Shown one piece after another: positions 1-5,880 of a stretch of 14,007 nucleotides of DNA (the first letter of the stretch is position 1; every line of letters starts with the position of its first letter). Origin of the DNA: Anaerobacillus sp. (GTDB lineage Bacteria; Bacillota; Bacilli; Bacillales_H; Anaerobacillaceae); the NCBI GenBank assembly GCA_007120055.1, contig SKOL01000016.1:1-14007 (forward strand), read 5' to 3'. The position numbers and the translations under genes are program-made. Under the pieces are notes generated by a model. It ran no database searches. It had not been told where the DNA came from and saw nothing but the letters and a program-made list of their open reading frames with translations.

Positions 1-40
1 ATTACTCTTCTCTTCTTTTGAGCTAGGAAAGAAACCATTT

Positions 41-73
41 GTGCGTCAATACATGTTTTGACGCGCCATTTTT
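41..73 (+). terminator. Possible intrinsic terminator of a gene left of the window
   Basis: GCGTCAA (43-49) and TTGACGC (58-64) form a 7-bp stem with an 8-nt loop, followed by GCCATTTTT. The T run lies only on the plus strand, so it would end a plus-strand transcript entering from the left. The T run is short and offset by a few bases from the stem. Nothing else recognisable lies in 1-160 apart from short inverted repeats such as TTACAT/ATGTAA near 73-87. Confidence 0.35.
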
Positions 74-160
74 ACATATAATGTAATCCCTGTGCACCAA
101 TCACCACTTTGTTGCACACTCTTCCCATACAGTACATATCCATCATGATCTTTACACACA

Positions 161-203
161 AAAGAAAAGCTGCCTCATAAGTGTCAGACACTTTTGGGAC
201 AAC
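161..203 (-). terminator. Intrinsic terminator of the binding-protein gene
   Basis: An imperfect 17-position stem (169-185 with 187-203, 14 pairs) has AAGTGTC/GACACTT as its inner part and a 1-nt centre. Read on the minus strand it is followed by TTTTCTTT, about 30 nt after the stop codon at 235. On the plus strand a T-rich run also follows (204-218), so it may work in both directions. Confidence 0.6.
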
Positions 204-234
204 CTTTCTCTTTTTTTACTATTAATCTATGTCT

Positions 235-1146
235 TTAATTTACCCATTCATCAATCAAATCTCGGTTCTCTTCAATCCATTTTACAGCTCCATCAAAAGG
301 GTCTTCTGCACTTTCTACATATTCGATAAGCTCGCCAATTTCTTGATCATCCATCTTCCAGTTATTAAACCACTCGCTCACTTTGGGATATTCTTCTTGG
401 AAACCGTGTCTTGTAGCATGGTGAATTTTTTCTACACCACCGAATGTTTTTTGTGGATCTTCTAAGAATTTCAAGTCATGTTTGGAGAATGCCCAGTGTG
501 GACTCCAAAGTGGTATAACGATTGGTTCTTCATTTGTTATTGCATTCGCAAGCGCACCTAACATTGCAGGTTCAGAGCTTGCTAGTAGTTCAAATTCAAG
601 ACTATAATCTTCAATTAAATCTTGAGTAACTTCCATCGTACCTGCGCCAGGATCGAAACCGATAATTTCTCCATCAAACAGTTCTTTATGTTCATTCAAA
701 TCTTCTACACTATTAACTTCTTCCAAATAGGTTGGAACAACAAGTCCTACTTTTGCATTATCAAACCAAGTAGCTTCTGAAAAATAAACAGTATCTTGAT
801 ATCTTTCTAGATAATTTGCATCTTGGACTGGTAACCATATTTCTAAACTAACATCTAAATCGCCAGTTTCTAAAGCTGACATCGTAACACCCATGTCTAA
901 TAAGTTTAACTTCACATTGTAACCTTTTTCTTCTAATAATGCTTTCCACATATTAGTTACGGCGATATTTTCAGCCCATAATATTTGACCAATCGTTATT
1001 TCTTCACTATTTACCTCTGAACTGACCTCTGTTTCTGGACCTGCTTGTTCACCGTTTGTTTGCTCATCAGTGCTTCCGCATGCTGCTAAAACAGCAACCA
1101 TCAGCAACGCAAAAATAAAACTAAGTTCTTTTTTCCATTTGTTCAT
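235..1146 (-). CDS. Glycine betaine/choline-type ABC transporter substrate-binding lipoprotein (OpuAC/ProX family)
   Basis: This 303-residue protein is predicted to be a lipid-anchored extracellular binding protein that captures a quaternary ammonium compound. The N-terminus has a lysine-rich region, a hydrophobic core and a VLAAC lipobox with Cys23 as the likely lipidation site, then an acidic linker (24-48). The mature domain runs from ILWAEN to the C-terminus. Trp57 (ILW), Trp104 (EIWLP) and Trp214/Trp218 (LWSPHWAF) look like the aromatic cage that holds trimethylammonium ligands in OpuAC/ProX proteins. The lobe order is linear, unlike the circularly permuted B. subtilis OpuAC as I recall it. 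The ATG is preceded by AAAGGAG at about 9 nt. No permease or ATPase gene is adjacent, so it appears to be an orphan subunit. Its promoter carries a GbsR-type inverted repeat, which suggests choline or another betaine precursor as ligand, but ligand identity is inference. Confidence 0.88.
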   Translation of the reverse strand: MNKWKKELSFIFALLMVAVLAACGSTDEQTNGEQAGPETEVSSEVNSEEITIGQILWAENIAVTNMWKALLEEKGYNVKLNLLDMGVTMSALETGDLDVSLEIWLPVQDANYLERYQDTVYFSEATWFDNAKVGLVVPTYLEEVNSVEDLNEHKELFDGEIIGFDPGAGTMEVTQDLIEDYSLEFELLASSEPAMLGALANAITNEEPIVIPLWSPHWAFSKHDLKFLEDPQKTFGGVEKIHHATRHGFQEEYPKVSEWFNNWKMDDQEIGELIEYVESAEDPFDGAVKWIEENRDLIDEWVN

Positions 1147-1185
1147 GTAGAAAAACGCTCCTTTGTTTTTGTTTTATATATTACA

Positions 1186-1224
1186 AACGTTAAATATGTT
1201 TTGAAAAAATTTAACGTTATAACA
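1186..1224 (-). promoter_or_regulatory. Promoter region with candidate GbsR operator before the binding-protein gene
   Basis: AACGTTAAAT (1186-1195) and ATTTAACGTT (1209-1218) are perfect 10-bp inverted repeats separated by 13 nt. On the minus strand an extended -10 (TGT plus TATAAC, 1224-1216) overlaps the upstream arm, although its -35 is poor. A second option is TTCAAA-16-TAATAT, which spans the repeat. In either case a bound repressor would sit over or just after the promoter. The GTTAAA/TTTAAC core recurs at the gbsA and gbsR promoters. The operator assignment is inference from this recurrence and the neighbouring gbsR. Confidence 0.5.
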
Positions 1225-1279
1225 AAACTGAACTAATCTATTCTTATGTAAAATAGATAAGTGAAACATTGAAATAGTA

Positions 1280-1321
1280 GGTAGACTATAGGGACTTAAA
1301 GGTATATTTTTATAGACTACC
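1280..1321. repeat. Imperfect stem-loop beside repeat R2 copy 1
   Basis: GGTAGACTATA (1280-1290) pairs with TATAGACTACC (1311-1321) at 10 of 11 positions around a 20-nt loop. It abuts the first R2 copy. There is no T run suggesting a terminator. Its role is unknown. Confidence 0.4.
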
Positions 1322-1449
1322 TTAAAGAATTGCACCATTCAATATTATTGTCGTTGAGTATCTATATGTAGTTGCGCGTTAATATGCTCGCAACTACATA
1401 TAATTAGATAGGGCTCAAGTTTAGGTAATGATGAAACTTACTCACCTAA
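1321..1449. repeat. Intergenic repeat R2, copy 1 (14-bp stem-loop with conserved flanks)
   Basis: A perfect 14-bp stem (1363-1376 with 1389-1402, core ATGTAGTTGCG) encloses a 12-nt loop. The whole 129-bp block is closely similar to 4672-4793: CTTAAnGAATT and CATTCAAT to the left, the loop string GTTAAnnTGCT, and GGCTCAA, AGGTAAT and ACTC to the right. It lies between the gbsR stop codon and the binding-protein promoter. It could act as a gbsR transcript end or an RNA element, but it has no T run. With the operator region, it accounts for the 318-bp gap at 1147-1464. Confidence 0.7.
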
Positions 1450-1464
1450 TAACTTCTTTTCGAA

Positions 1465-2016
1465 TTAATCTTGATGATCTTTAGGTATAAACTCAAATAT
1501 TTTACCACTTCTTATATTTGCAACTAAGTCTTCCAACCAGTGATAGTATGTTTTGGAATCTTCTAATTGATCATAGTATTTTTTAGCATCTGCAACAATT
1601 TCAGGTGTGCTGGTAGAATCTTTTATGACATTTATTAAATCTTCTTGTGCTTCTTTAATTGCTTCCATGTTCATTTTTACTTCCCGTTCCCACATTTGAC
1701 AATAAAACACCATAAATGAACGGAAGAAATTTTTCTCAGCTACATAGGTATGTTTCCTAGACCCTCGTGTAAATGTTTTTTTCACCATTTCTATTTCCTG
1801 GAGTTTACGGACACTAGTACTCATACTCGGTTTACTCATTTCAAGCTCCGTACGCATTTCATCAAGAGTCATCTGTTCTTTAAAGTACATCGTCGCATAT
1901 AAATTTGCTGCAGCTGGTGTAACACCATATAAATCCATTGTCTCTGCAATGGCGCCAATGACTTTGTCTTTGGCTTCTTCTATTTTAATTCTGGATTTTT
2001 CAGTAGATTCACTCAT
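1465..2016 (-). CDS. gbsR: GbsR-family transcriptional regulator (MarR-like, choline/betaine-responsive)
   Basis: A 183-residue cytoplasmic DNA-binding protein. In B. subtilis GbsR represses the glycine-betaine synthesis genes and a choline uptake system, and choline relieves this. The match here is family-level and contextual: a helical N-terminus with DLYGVTPAAANLYATMYF (28-45), a winged helix-turn-helix with recognition helix about 61-73 (SKPSMSTSVRKLQ), a basic wing (TRGSRKHTY), then a helical ligand/dimer region rich in Trp and Tyr (W109, YYHW near 158-161). Length is close to the roughly 180 residues of B. subtilis GbsR. It is transcribed divergently from gbsA, the usual arrangement. 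GAAGGAGCG before the ATG is a good ribosome site. A sigma-A promoter and an operator-like repeat precede it, suggesting autoregulation. Confidence 0.9.
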   Translation of the reverse strand: MSESTEKSRIKIEEAKDKVIGAIAETMDLYGVTPAAANLYATMYFKEQMTLDEMRTELEMSKPSMSTSVRKLQEIEMVKKTFTRGSRKHTYVAEKNFFRSFMVFYCQMWEREVKMNMEAIKEAQEDLINVIKDSTSTPEIVADAKKYYDQLEDSKTYYHWLEDLVANIRSGKIFEFIPKDHQD

Positions 2017-2047
2017 AAAGTCGCTCCTTCGATATAAAGTAAAGAGT

Positions 2048-2066
2048 GTTAAATTTTTTTTTAATC
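2048..2066. promoter_or_regulatory. Weak operator-like repeat in the gbsR leader
   Basis: GTTAAA (2048-2053) faces TTTAATC (2060-2066), a near inverted repeat matching the GTTAAA/TTTAAC core seen at gbsA and at the binding-protein gene. It lies just downstream of the expected gbsR transcription start, the same relative position as at gbsA. One arm has a mismatch and the sequence is AT-rich, so chance is a real alternative. Confidence 0.35.
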
Positions 2067-2081
2067 TTCTTTACAAACTTT

Positions 2082-2109
2082 ATGATACCGTGTTCAAATG
2101 AAATGTCAA
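2082..2109 (-). promoter_or_regulatory. Sigma-A promoter of gbsR
   Basis: On the minus strand, TTGACA (2109-2104) and TATCAT (2087-2082) are 16 bp apart. This is a perfect -35 and a 5/6 -10. Transcription would start near 2075, about 60 nt before the gbsR ATG. Confidence 0.65.
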
Positions 2110-2215
2110 ATGGCAAACGTAATTTTAGCCAATTGCAATTGTTTACTAAAGTAGTAATCGCAACCTTTCTAGTTAATTTTAATATTTTCTAAACTTTTAT
2201 GTTTTTAATCTATTT

Positions 2216-2244
2216 TTGACAGCCTTAAAAAGGCATGTTATTAT
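2216..2244 (+). promoter_or_regulatory. Sigma-A promoter of gbsA
   Basis: TTGACA (2216-2221), a 17-bp spacer and TATTAT (2239-2244), with a TGT extended -10 (2236-2238). This is a near-consensus strong promoter. The spacer contains the small inverted repeat GCCTT/AAGGC. Transcription would start near 2251, immediately before the candidate operator. Confidence 0.8.
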
Positions 2245-2255
2245 ATGTTCAAAAC

Positions 2256-2273
2256 GTTAAATAAATTTTTAAC
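2256..2273. promoter_or_regulatory. Candidate GbsR operator downstream of the gbsA promoter
   Basis: GTTAAA (2256-2261) and TTTAAC (2268-2273) form a 6-6-6 inverted repeat just after the predicted transcription start. A repressor here would act as a roadblock or hinder promoter escape. The same half-sites recur at 1186-1218. No binding data are available from sequence alone. Confidence 0.55.
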
Positions 2274-2307
2274 AAACTTAATTCATTAAAAATTGGAGCT
2301 GATAGAT

Positions 2308-3780
2308 TTGAAGCTAAAACAACAGCAATACATAAATGGTAAATGGGTGGGGGCGAACTCAGGTAAGACACGTGATATTATTAATCCATTTAACCAGGAA
2401 GTGATTGCTACTGTTCCAGAAGGTGATGAAAGCGATGCAAAAGCTGCAATCGCTGCAGCAAGAGTAGCATTTGATAACGGAGAATGGTCCTCTACTCCAG
2501 CAACAGAGCGAGGGACGATCGTAAGGAAAATTGCTGAATTAATAGAAAGAGATAAAGAAGAACTTGCTAGATTAGAGTCGTTAGATACTGGTAAAACAGT
2601 AGAGGAAAGCCGTGGAGATATGGATGATATCGCTGGAGTATTTCGTTATTATGCAGAGCTTGCAGATAAAGATGGCGGGGAACTGATTAATTCTCCAGTG
2701 CCAAATTCTATTAGTAGAGTGGTTCACGAACCAGTTGGTGTTTGTGGTCAAATTACACCATGGAATTATCCATTACTTCAAGCATCTTGGAAACTAGCTC
2801 CAGCGCTTGTGACTGGAAATACTTTAATAATGAAGCCAAGTGAAATTACACCACTTACTACGATTAAAGTATTCGAACTAATGGAAGAAGCCGGAGTACC
2901 TGCTGGTGTTGCCAACCTAGTACTTGGTGCTGGTAACACAGTTGGTGCAGAGCTATCAAGTAACATTGATGTTGATCTTATATCCTTTACAGGTGGAATT
3001 TTCACAGGAAAGAAAATTATGCAAGCAGCAAGCGTTAATGTAAAGAAGCTTGCACTTGAACTTGGTGGAAAGAACCCTAACATTATCTTTGCTGATGCTG
3101 ATTTTGAGATAGCTGTAGACCAAGCATTAAATGCGGTATTCTTCCACGCAGGACAAATTTGTTCAGCAGGTACAAGACTGATTGTAGAAGAAAGTATTCA
3201 CGATGATTTCGTTAACGCACTTGTGGAGCGAGTGAAAAAATTTAAGCTAGGAAGCGGATTTGAAGAAGATACACAAATGGGTCCACTTATTTCAGCTGAG
3301 CACCTTGCGAAAGTAGAAGAATATGTAGAAACAGGTATTAAAGAAGGTGCTACATTAGCAGTCGGTGGTAGCCGTCCAGAAGATCCAGAACTACAAAACG
3401 GATTTTTCTACCTACCTACGATTTTCACGGATTGCACAACAGACATGAGCATTGTTCAAGATGAAGCTTTTGGACCTGTTATCACGGTTGAGAAATTCCG
3501 CACAGAAGAGGAAGCCGTAAAGCTTGCTAATGACTCTATCTACGGACTTGCTGGTGGTGTTTGGACAAACGATATTGCAAAAGCTGAACGTTGTGTAGCA
3601 AAGATGCGCATGGGTACAGTTTGGATTAATGACTTCAACCTTTACTTCCCTCATGCACCATGGGGTGGATTTAAGCAGTCTGGTATCGGACGCGAACTAG
3701 GTAGACTAGGTATTGAAGAATATACAGAAACAAAGCATATATTCCACAACCTTAAACCTCAACCTATCAACTGGTTCTAA
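2308..3780 (+). CDS. gbsA: Betaine aldehyde dehydrogenase (NAD-dependent, glycine betaine synthesis)
   Basis: A 490-residue cytoplasmic aldehyde dehydrogenase that oxidises glycine betaine aldehyde to the osmoprotectant glycine betaine. The sequence is very close to remembered B. subtilis GbsA, which is also 490 residues. Visible family features are INPFNQE near 25-31, PWNYPLLQASWK (151-162, with the conserved Asn153), the cofactor loop SFTGGIFTGKK (227-236), the general-base Glu251 in LELGGKNP, the catalytic Cys285 in FHAGQICSAG, and the C-terminal PWGGFKQSGIGRE. I chose TTG at 2308 because GGAG (2295-2298) lies 9 nt upstream; an in-frame TTG at 2293 would abut that site. Unlike B. subtilis, no gbsB follows: a strong terminator comes 50 nt after the stop, so the gene is probably monocistronic. 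It is likely repressed by GbsR. Confidence 0.95.
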   Translation: MKLKQQQYINGKWVGANSGKTRDIINPFNQEVIATVPEGDESDAKAAIAAARVAFDNGEWSSTPATERGTIVRKIAELIERDKEELARLESLDTGKTVEESRGDMDDIAGVFRYYAELADKDGGELINSPVPNSISRVVHEPVGVCGQITPWNYPLLQASWKLAPALVTGNTLIMKPSEITPLTTIKVFELMEEAGVPAGVANLVLGAGNTVGAELSSNIDVDLISFTGGIFTGKKIMQAASVNVKKLALELGGKNPNIIFADADFEIAVDQALNAVFFHAGQICSAGTRLIVEESIHDDFVNALVERVKKFKLGSGFEEDTQMGPLISAEHLAKVEEYVETGIKEGATLAVGGSRPEDPELQNGFFYLPTIFTDCTTDMSIVQDEAFGPVITVEKFRTEEEAVKLANDSIYGLAGGVWTNDIAKAERCVAKMRMGTVWINDFNLYFPHAPWGGFKQSGIGRELGRLGIEEYTETKHIFHNLKPQPINWF

Positions 3781-3830
3781 CTATCAATCTAAGAAAAGCT
3801 ATTGGTAAGTAACATTGAGGATATAGCGAA

Positions 3831-3870
3831 GGCTTCTTATAAGTTTGCTAAACTTATAAGAAGCCTTTTT
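3831..3870 (+). terminator. Intrinsic terminator of gbsA
   Basis: A perfect 16-bp stem (3831-3846 with 3850-3865), a 3-nt loop and TTTTT (3866-3870). There is no complementary A run on the left, so it is one-directional. Confidence 0.93.
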
Positions 3871-3887
3871 AGTTTATTCAACAAATA

Positions 3888-3918
3888 TTCAAACATAATC
3901 GACCTTCTTTGTTATAAA
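3888..3918 (+). promoter_or_regulatory. Possible promoter of the small membrane protein gene
   Basis: An extended -10 (TGT followed by TATAAA, 3910-3918) has a weak TTCAAA at 3888-3893, 19 bp upstream. The intact gbsA terminator between the genes makes an independent promoter likely, but the -35 is poor. Confidence 0.4.
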
Positions 3919-3993
3919 ATTAAGGTAACTAATAGTGAGTAGAAGTAGCTGCGTTTAATACCGAGATTTATAAAAAAATAGGGAGTGATCATT

Positions 3994-4149
3994 ATGGCTG
4001 AAGTGTTAAAGGAAGAATATTATTCGGAAGAAATAGACCCTAAAGAAGAAAAACGTAAAACTTGGACTGCGGTTGCGGTCCTTGCTGGATTTGGTGCAAT
4101 AATGGGACTAGGAGCGTTAGCTGGCATAGCAATATATGTTTACCTATAA
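3994..4149 (+). CDS. Small single-span membrane protein, 51 residues, function unknown
   Basis: ATG at 3994 is preceded by AGGGAGTGA about 6 nt upstream. The product has an acidic and tyrosine-containing N-terminus (EEYYSEEIDPKEE), a basic patch (KRK, 20-22), then one hydrophobic segment to the end (about 24-51) rich in Gly and Ala. Several small-x3-small spacings (GFGAIMGLGALAG) could allow helix packing. The charge pattern suggests a cytoplasmic N-terminus. I do not recognise the family. The sites around it (extended -10, ribosome site, downstream terminator) and the acidic-basic-hydrophobic layout argue that it is a real gene. It lies between an osmoprotectant gene and repeats, so context does not show its role. 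Confidence 0.7.
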   Translation: MAEVLKEEYYSEEIDPKEEKRKTWTAVAVLAGFGAIMGLGALAGIAIYVYL

Positions 4150-4184
4150 TATTGATCAATAATAATTTAACAAATACCTTTTGG

Positions 4185-4225
4185 GACTGGGACTATGGTA
4201 CATATACATAGGTCAGTCTTTTTTT
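4185..4225 (+). terminator. Intrinsic terminator after the small membrane protein
   Basis: GACTG (4185-4189) pairs with CAGTC (4214-4218). Inside, ACTATG pairs with CATAG plus a bulge, and seven Ts (4219-4225) follow. The stem is imperfect but the U tract is strong, 35 nt after the stop codon. Confidence 0.75.
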
Positions 4226-4290
4226 GGTTTGTTGGAAAGCTGAAAGTTGGGAAGTTGGAAAAATATGAATTTACAGTTTAGCTGCTGAAA

Positions 4291-4453
4291 GTTACCGTCA
4301 TGAACGTTTTATATAAAAAAGGCGGATGATTTCGTGAACGAGCCTCTGAGATTCGTTAGAAGGGTGCTCCTGCGGTTACTCGTCGCAAAGTTGCATGATG
4401 AATTCTCTAAGAAGTTTCACATTGTGATTGAGGTCAGTAGCTTTGCTGACAGT
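4291..4453. repeat. Intergenic repeat R1, tandem unit A
   Basis: Begins GTTACCGTCATG (4291-4302) and ends at CTGACAGT, where unit B begins. GAGCCTCT (4339-4346) and the surrounding TTCG...TCG-TTAGAAGG match unit B 163 bp downstream. It contains a GTCAG/CTGAC hairpin (4433-4450). No reading frame with a ribosome site is seen. Nothing of interest was found at 4226-4290. Confidence 0.6.
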
Positions 4454-4578
4454 TACCTTCATGCCGGTCGTGTATGAAAATGTCCGGACGAATTCTCGAG
4501 TGAGCCTCTAAAACTCGATAGAGGTTTACAGCGAAGTGAGAGAATTCGTCCGGCATTTACAACTTAGATGGTGACGGT
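4452..4578. repeat. Intergenic repeat R1, tandem unit B (best-formed copy)
   Basis: Starts GTTACCTTCATGCC and ends GATGGTGACGGT. A perfect 14-bp inverted repeat (CCGGACGAATTCTC 4484-4497 with 4540-4553) encloses a second hairpin CCTCT/AGAGG (4505-4509 with 4520-4524). The ends are roughly complementary (ACC-TCA and TGACGGT). It resembles a small palindromic mobile-type repeat without coding capacity. Confidence 0.7.
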
Positions 4579-4671
4579 GCTTTGTAATCCCGGTTGTGTA
4601 TGTAAAAGACGATTAGTTGTTAATTAACAAAGAAATGTAACTTACTACCGAAAGTGTCGTCTAATATAATA
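4579..4671. repeat. Intergenic repeat R1, tandem unit C (degenerate)
   Basis: The left part (CCCGGTTGTGTATGTAAAAGAC, 4590 on) parallels CCGGTCGTGTATGAAAATG in unit B. AGACGA (4607-4612) and TCGTCT (4656-4661) form stem arms that match the GACGA/TCGTC core of unit B, and CGAAAGTG parallels CGAAGTGAG. The internal part has diverged and the right end runs into repeat R2. Confidence 0.45.
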
Positions 4672-4793
4672 CTTAATGAATTTCATCATTCAATTTTAAC
4701 GCATTAAGATCTTTATGTAGTTGCGTTAAACTGCTGCAACTACATAAAGTTTCATATGGCTCAATTAAGGTAATTATGTAATTCACTCTACTA
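4672..4793. repeat. Intergenic repeat R2, copy 2
   Basis: A perfect 14-bp stem (CTTTATGTAGTTGC 4711-4724 with 4736-4749) has an 11-nt loop related to copy 1 (GTTAA-nn-TGCT). Flanks CTTAATGAATT, CATTCAAT, GGCTCAA, AGGTAAT and CACTC match copy 1 in the same order and orientation. One stem pair changes from A-T in copy 1 to T-A here, a compensatory change. It lies just upstream of the moxR promoter region. Confidence 0.7.
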
Positions 4794-4843
4794 CAAAAAA
4801 ATAGTAATATAATTCTAATGTGAAAATAAACAAAAAATGTATG

Positions 4844-4872
4844 TTAAATGTTATCATGTAAAGAAGTATGAT
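4844..4872 (+). promoter_or_regulatory. Candidate promoter of the moxR operon
   Basis: TTAAAT (4844-4849), 17 bp, TATGAT (4867-4872). The -10 is 5/6 and the -35 is weak. A TATAAT at 4808-4813 is an alternative -10 without a good -35. Either would serve the operon that starts at 4909. Confidence 0.35.
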
Positions 4873-4908
4873 AATTTTGACTACTAACTAACATGAGGAG
4901 GAATTCTT

Positions 4909-5880
4909 TTGCAATATAATCAAACGATACCGGTAGAACACCCGTTAATTAATAAAGTCGTAGATAATGTTGAAAAAGTTGTCGTAGGAAAGCAAAAAGA
5001 GGTAACTTTAAGTTTAATCGCGATGCTTAGCAGTGGTCATGTTCTTTTAGAAGATGTTCCAGGTGTAGGGAAAACTGTAATGGTACGAGCTATTGCTAAA
5101 TCGATAGGGGCGGATTTTAAAAGAATTCAGTTTACTCCTGATTTGCTACCATCGGATGTTACTGGTGTTTCTATTTATGACCAAAAAACACTAGAGTTTA
5201 AGTTTCGTCCAGGGCCAATTATGGCCAATGTAGTGTTAGCGGATGAAATTAACCGGACGTCTCCTAAAACTCAAGCTGCGCTTCTAGAAGCTCTTGAAGA
5301 AGCGAGTGTAACAATTGATGGTCAAACTCGATATTTAGAAAAACCGTTTTTTGTGATGGCAACCCAAAACCCAATTGAATATGGAGGCACATACCCTCTT
5401 CCGGAGGCACAGTTAGACCGTTTTCTTTTTAAGTTTAAAATCGGTTATCCAAGTCATGAAGATGAGATGGAAGTGTTAACTCGAGTAGAAAAGCAACATC
5501 CAATTGAAAGTTTAGAGGCGGTTCTTTCTTTAGAAGAGTTACTACAAATGCAACGGGAAGTTACAGATGTTTATGTAGATGAATCTGTTAAATCTTATAT
5601 TATTTCGATCGTTAAAGAAACGAGAGATCACAATTCGGTCTATTTAGGAGCAAGTCCAAGGGGCTCGATTGCTCTTATGAAGACAGCTCAAGCATATGCC
5701 TTTGTTCAAGGTCGTGAATATGTGATTCCTGATGATATTAAATTTTTAGCGCCTTACGTATTAGGGCACAGAATTATTTTAAATTCAGACTCGAAGTTTG
5801 CTAATGTATCAACTCGAACGGTTGTAAATGAAATTATTCAACGTGTGAAAATACCAGTTAGAAAAGAAGCTGTTCGCTAA
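4909..5880 (+). CDS. MoxR-family AAA+ ATPase
   Basis: A 323-residue cytoplasmic AAA+ ATPase of the MoxR class, thought to act as a chaperone for partner proteins, often VWA/DUF58 proteins encoded beside it. Visible motifs are Walker A in EDVPGVGKT (48-56, Lys55), Walker B VVLADEINR (108-116), sensor 1 ATQNP (151-155), arginine-finger region LDRF (169-172), and sensor 2 GASPRGS (247-253) with Arg251. Length is normal for the family. The start is TTG at 4909, supported by a perfect AGGAGG (4896-4901) 7 nt upstream. It is the first gene of a three-gene operon and its stop overlaps the next ATG by one base. It is the counterpart of B. subtilis yeaC by position and family. The client is unknown. 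Confidence 0.93.
   Translation: MQYNQTIPVEHPLINKVVDNVEKVVVGKQKEVTLSLIAMLSSGHVLLEDVPGVGKTVMVRAIAKSIGADFKRIQFTPDLLPSDVTGVSIYDQKTLEFKFRPGPIMANVVLADEINRTSPKTQAALLEALEEASVTIDGQTRYLEKPFFVMATQNPIEYGGTYPLPEAQLDRFLFKFKIGYPSHEDEMEVLTRVEKQHPIESLEAVLSLEELLQMQREVTDVYVDESVKSYIISIVKETRDHNSVYLGASPRGSIALMKTAQAYAFVQGREYVIPDDIKFLAPYVLGHRIILNSDSKFANVSTRTVVNEIIQRVKIPVRKEAVR

Noticed and set aside
229..465. Plus-strand open frame of 78 codons opposite the binding-protein gene
   Set aside because: It is antisense to a well-supported lipoprotein gene, has no ribosome site and no recognisable features.
2293..2307. Upstream TTG start for gbsA at 2293
   Set aside because: It abuts the GGAG ribosome site at 2295-2298, leaving none upstream. 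TTG 2308 has correct spacing and gives the 490-residue family length.
2778..3654. Antisense open frames (101 and 80 codons) within gbsA
   Set aside because: They are mirror frames of a conserved gene, with low-complexity composition and no start signals.
4291..4793. CRISPR array as an explanation of the repeats before moxR
   Set aside because: There are only a few long, unequal, diverged units with internal hairpins and no regular spacers or cas genes.
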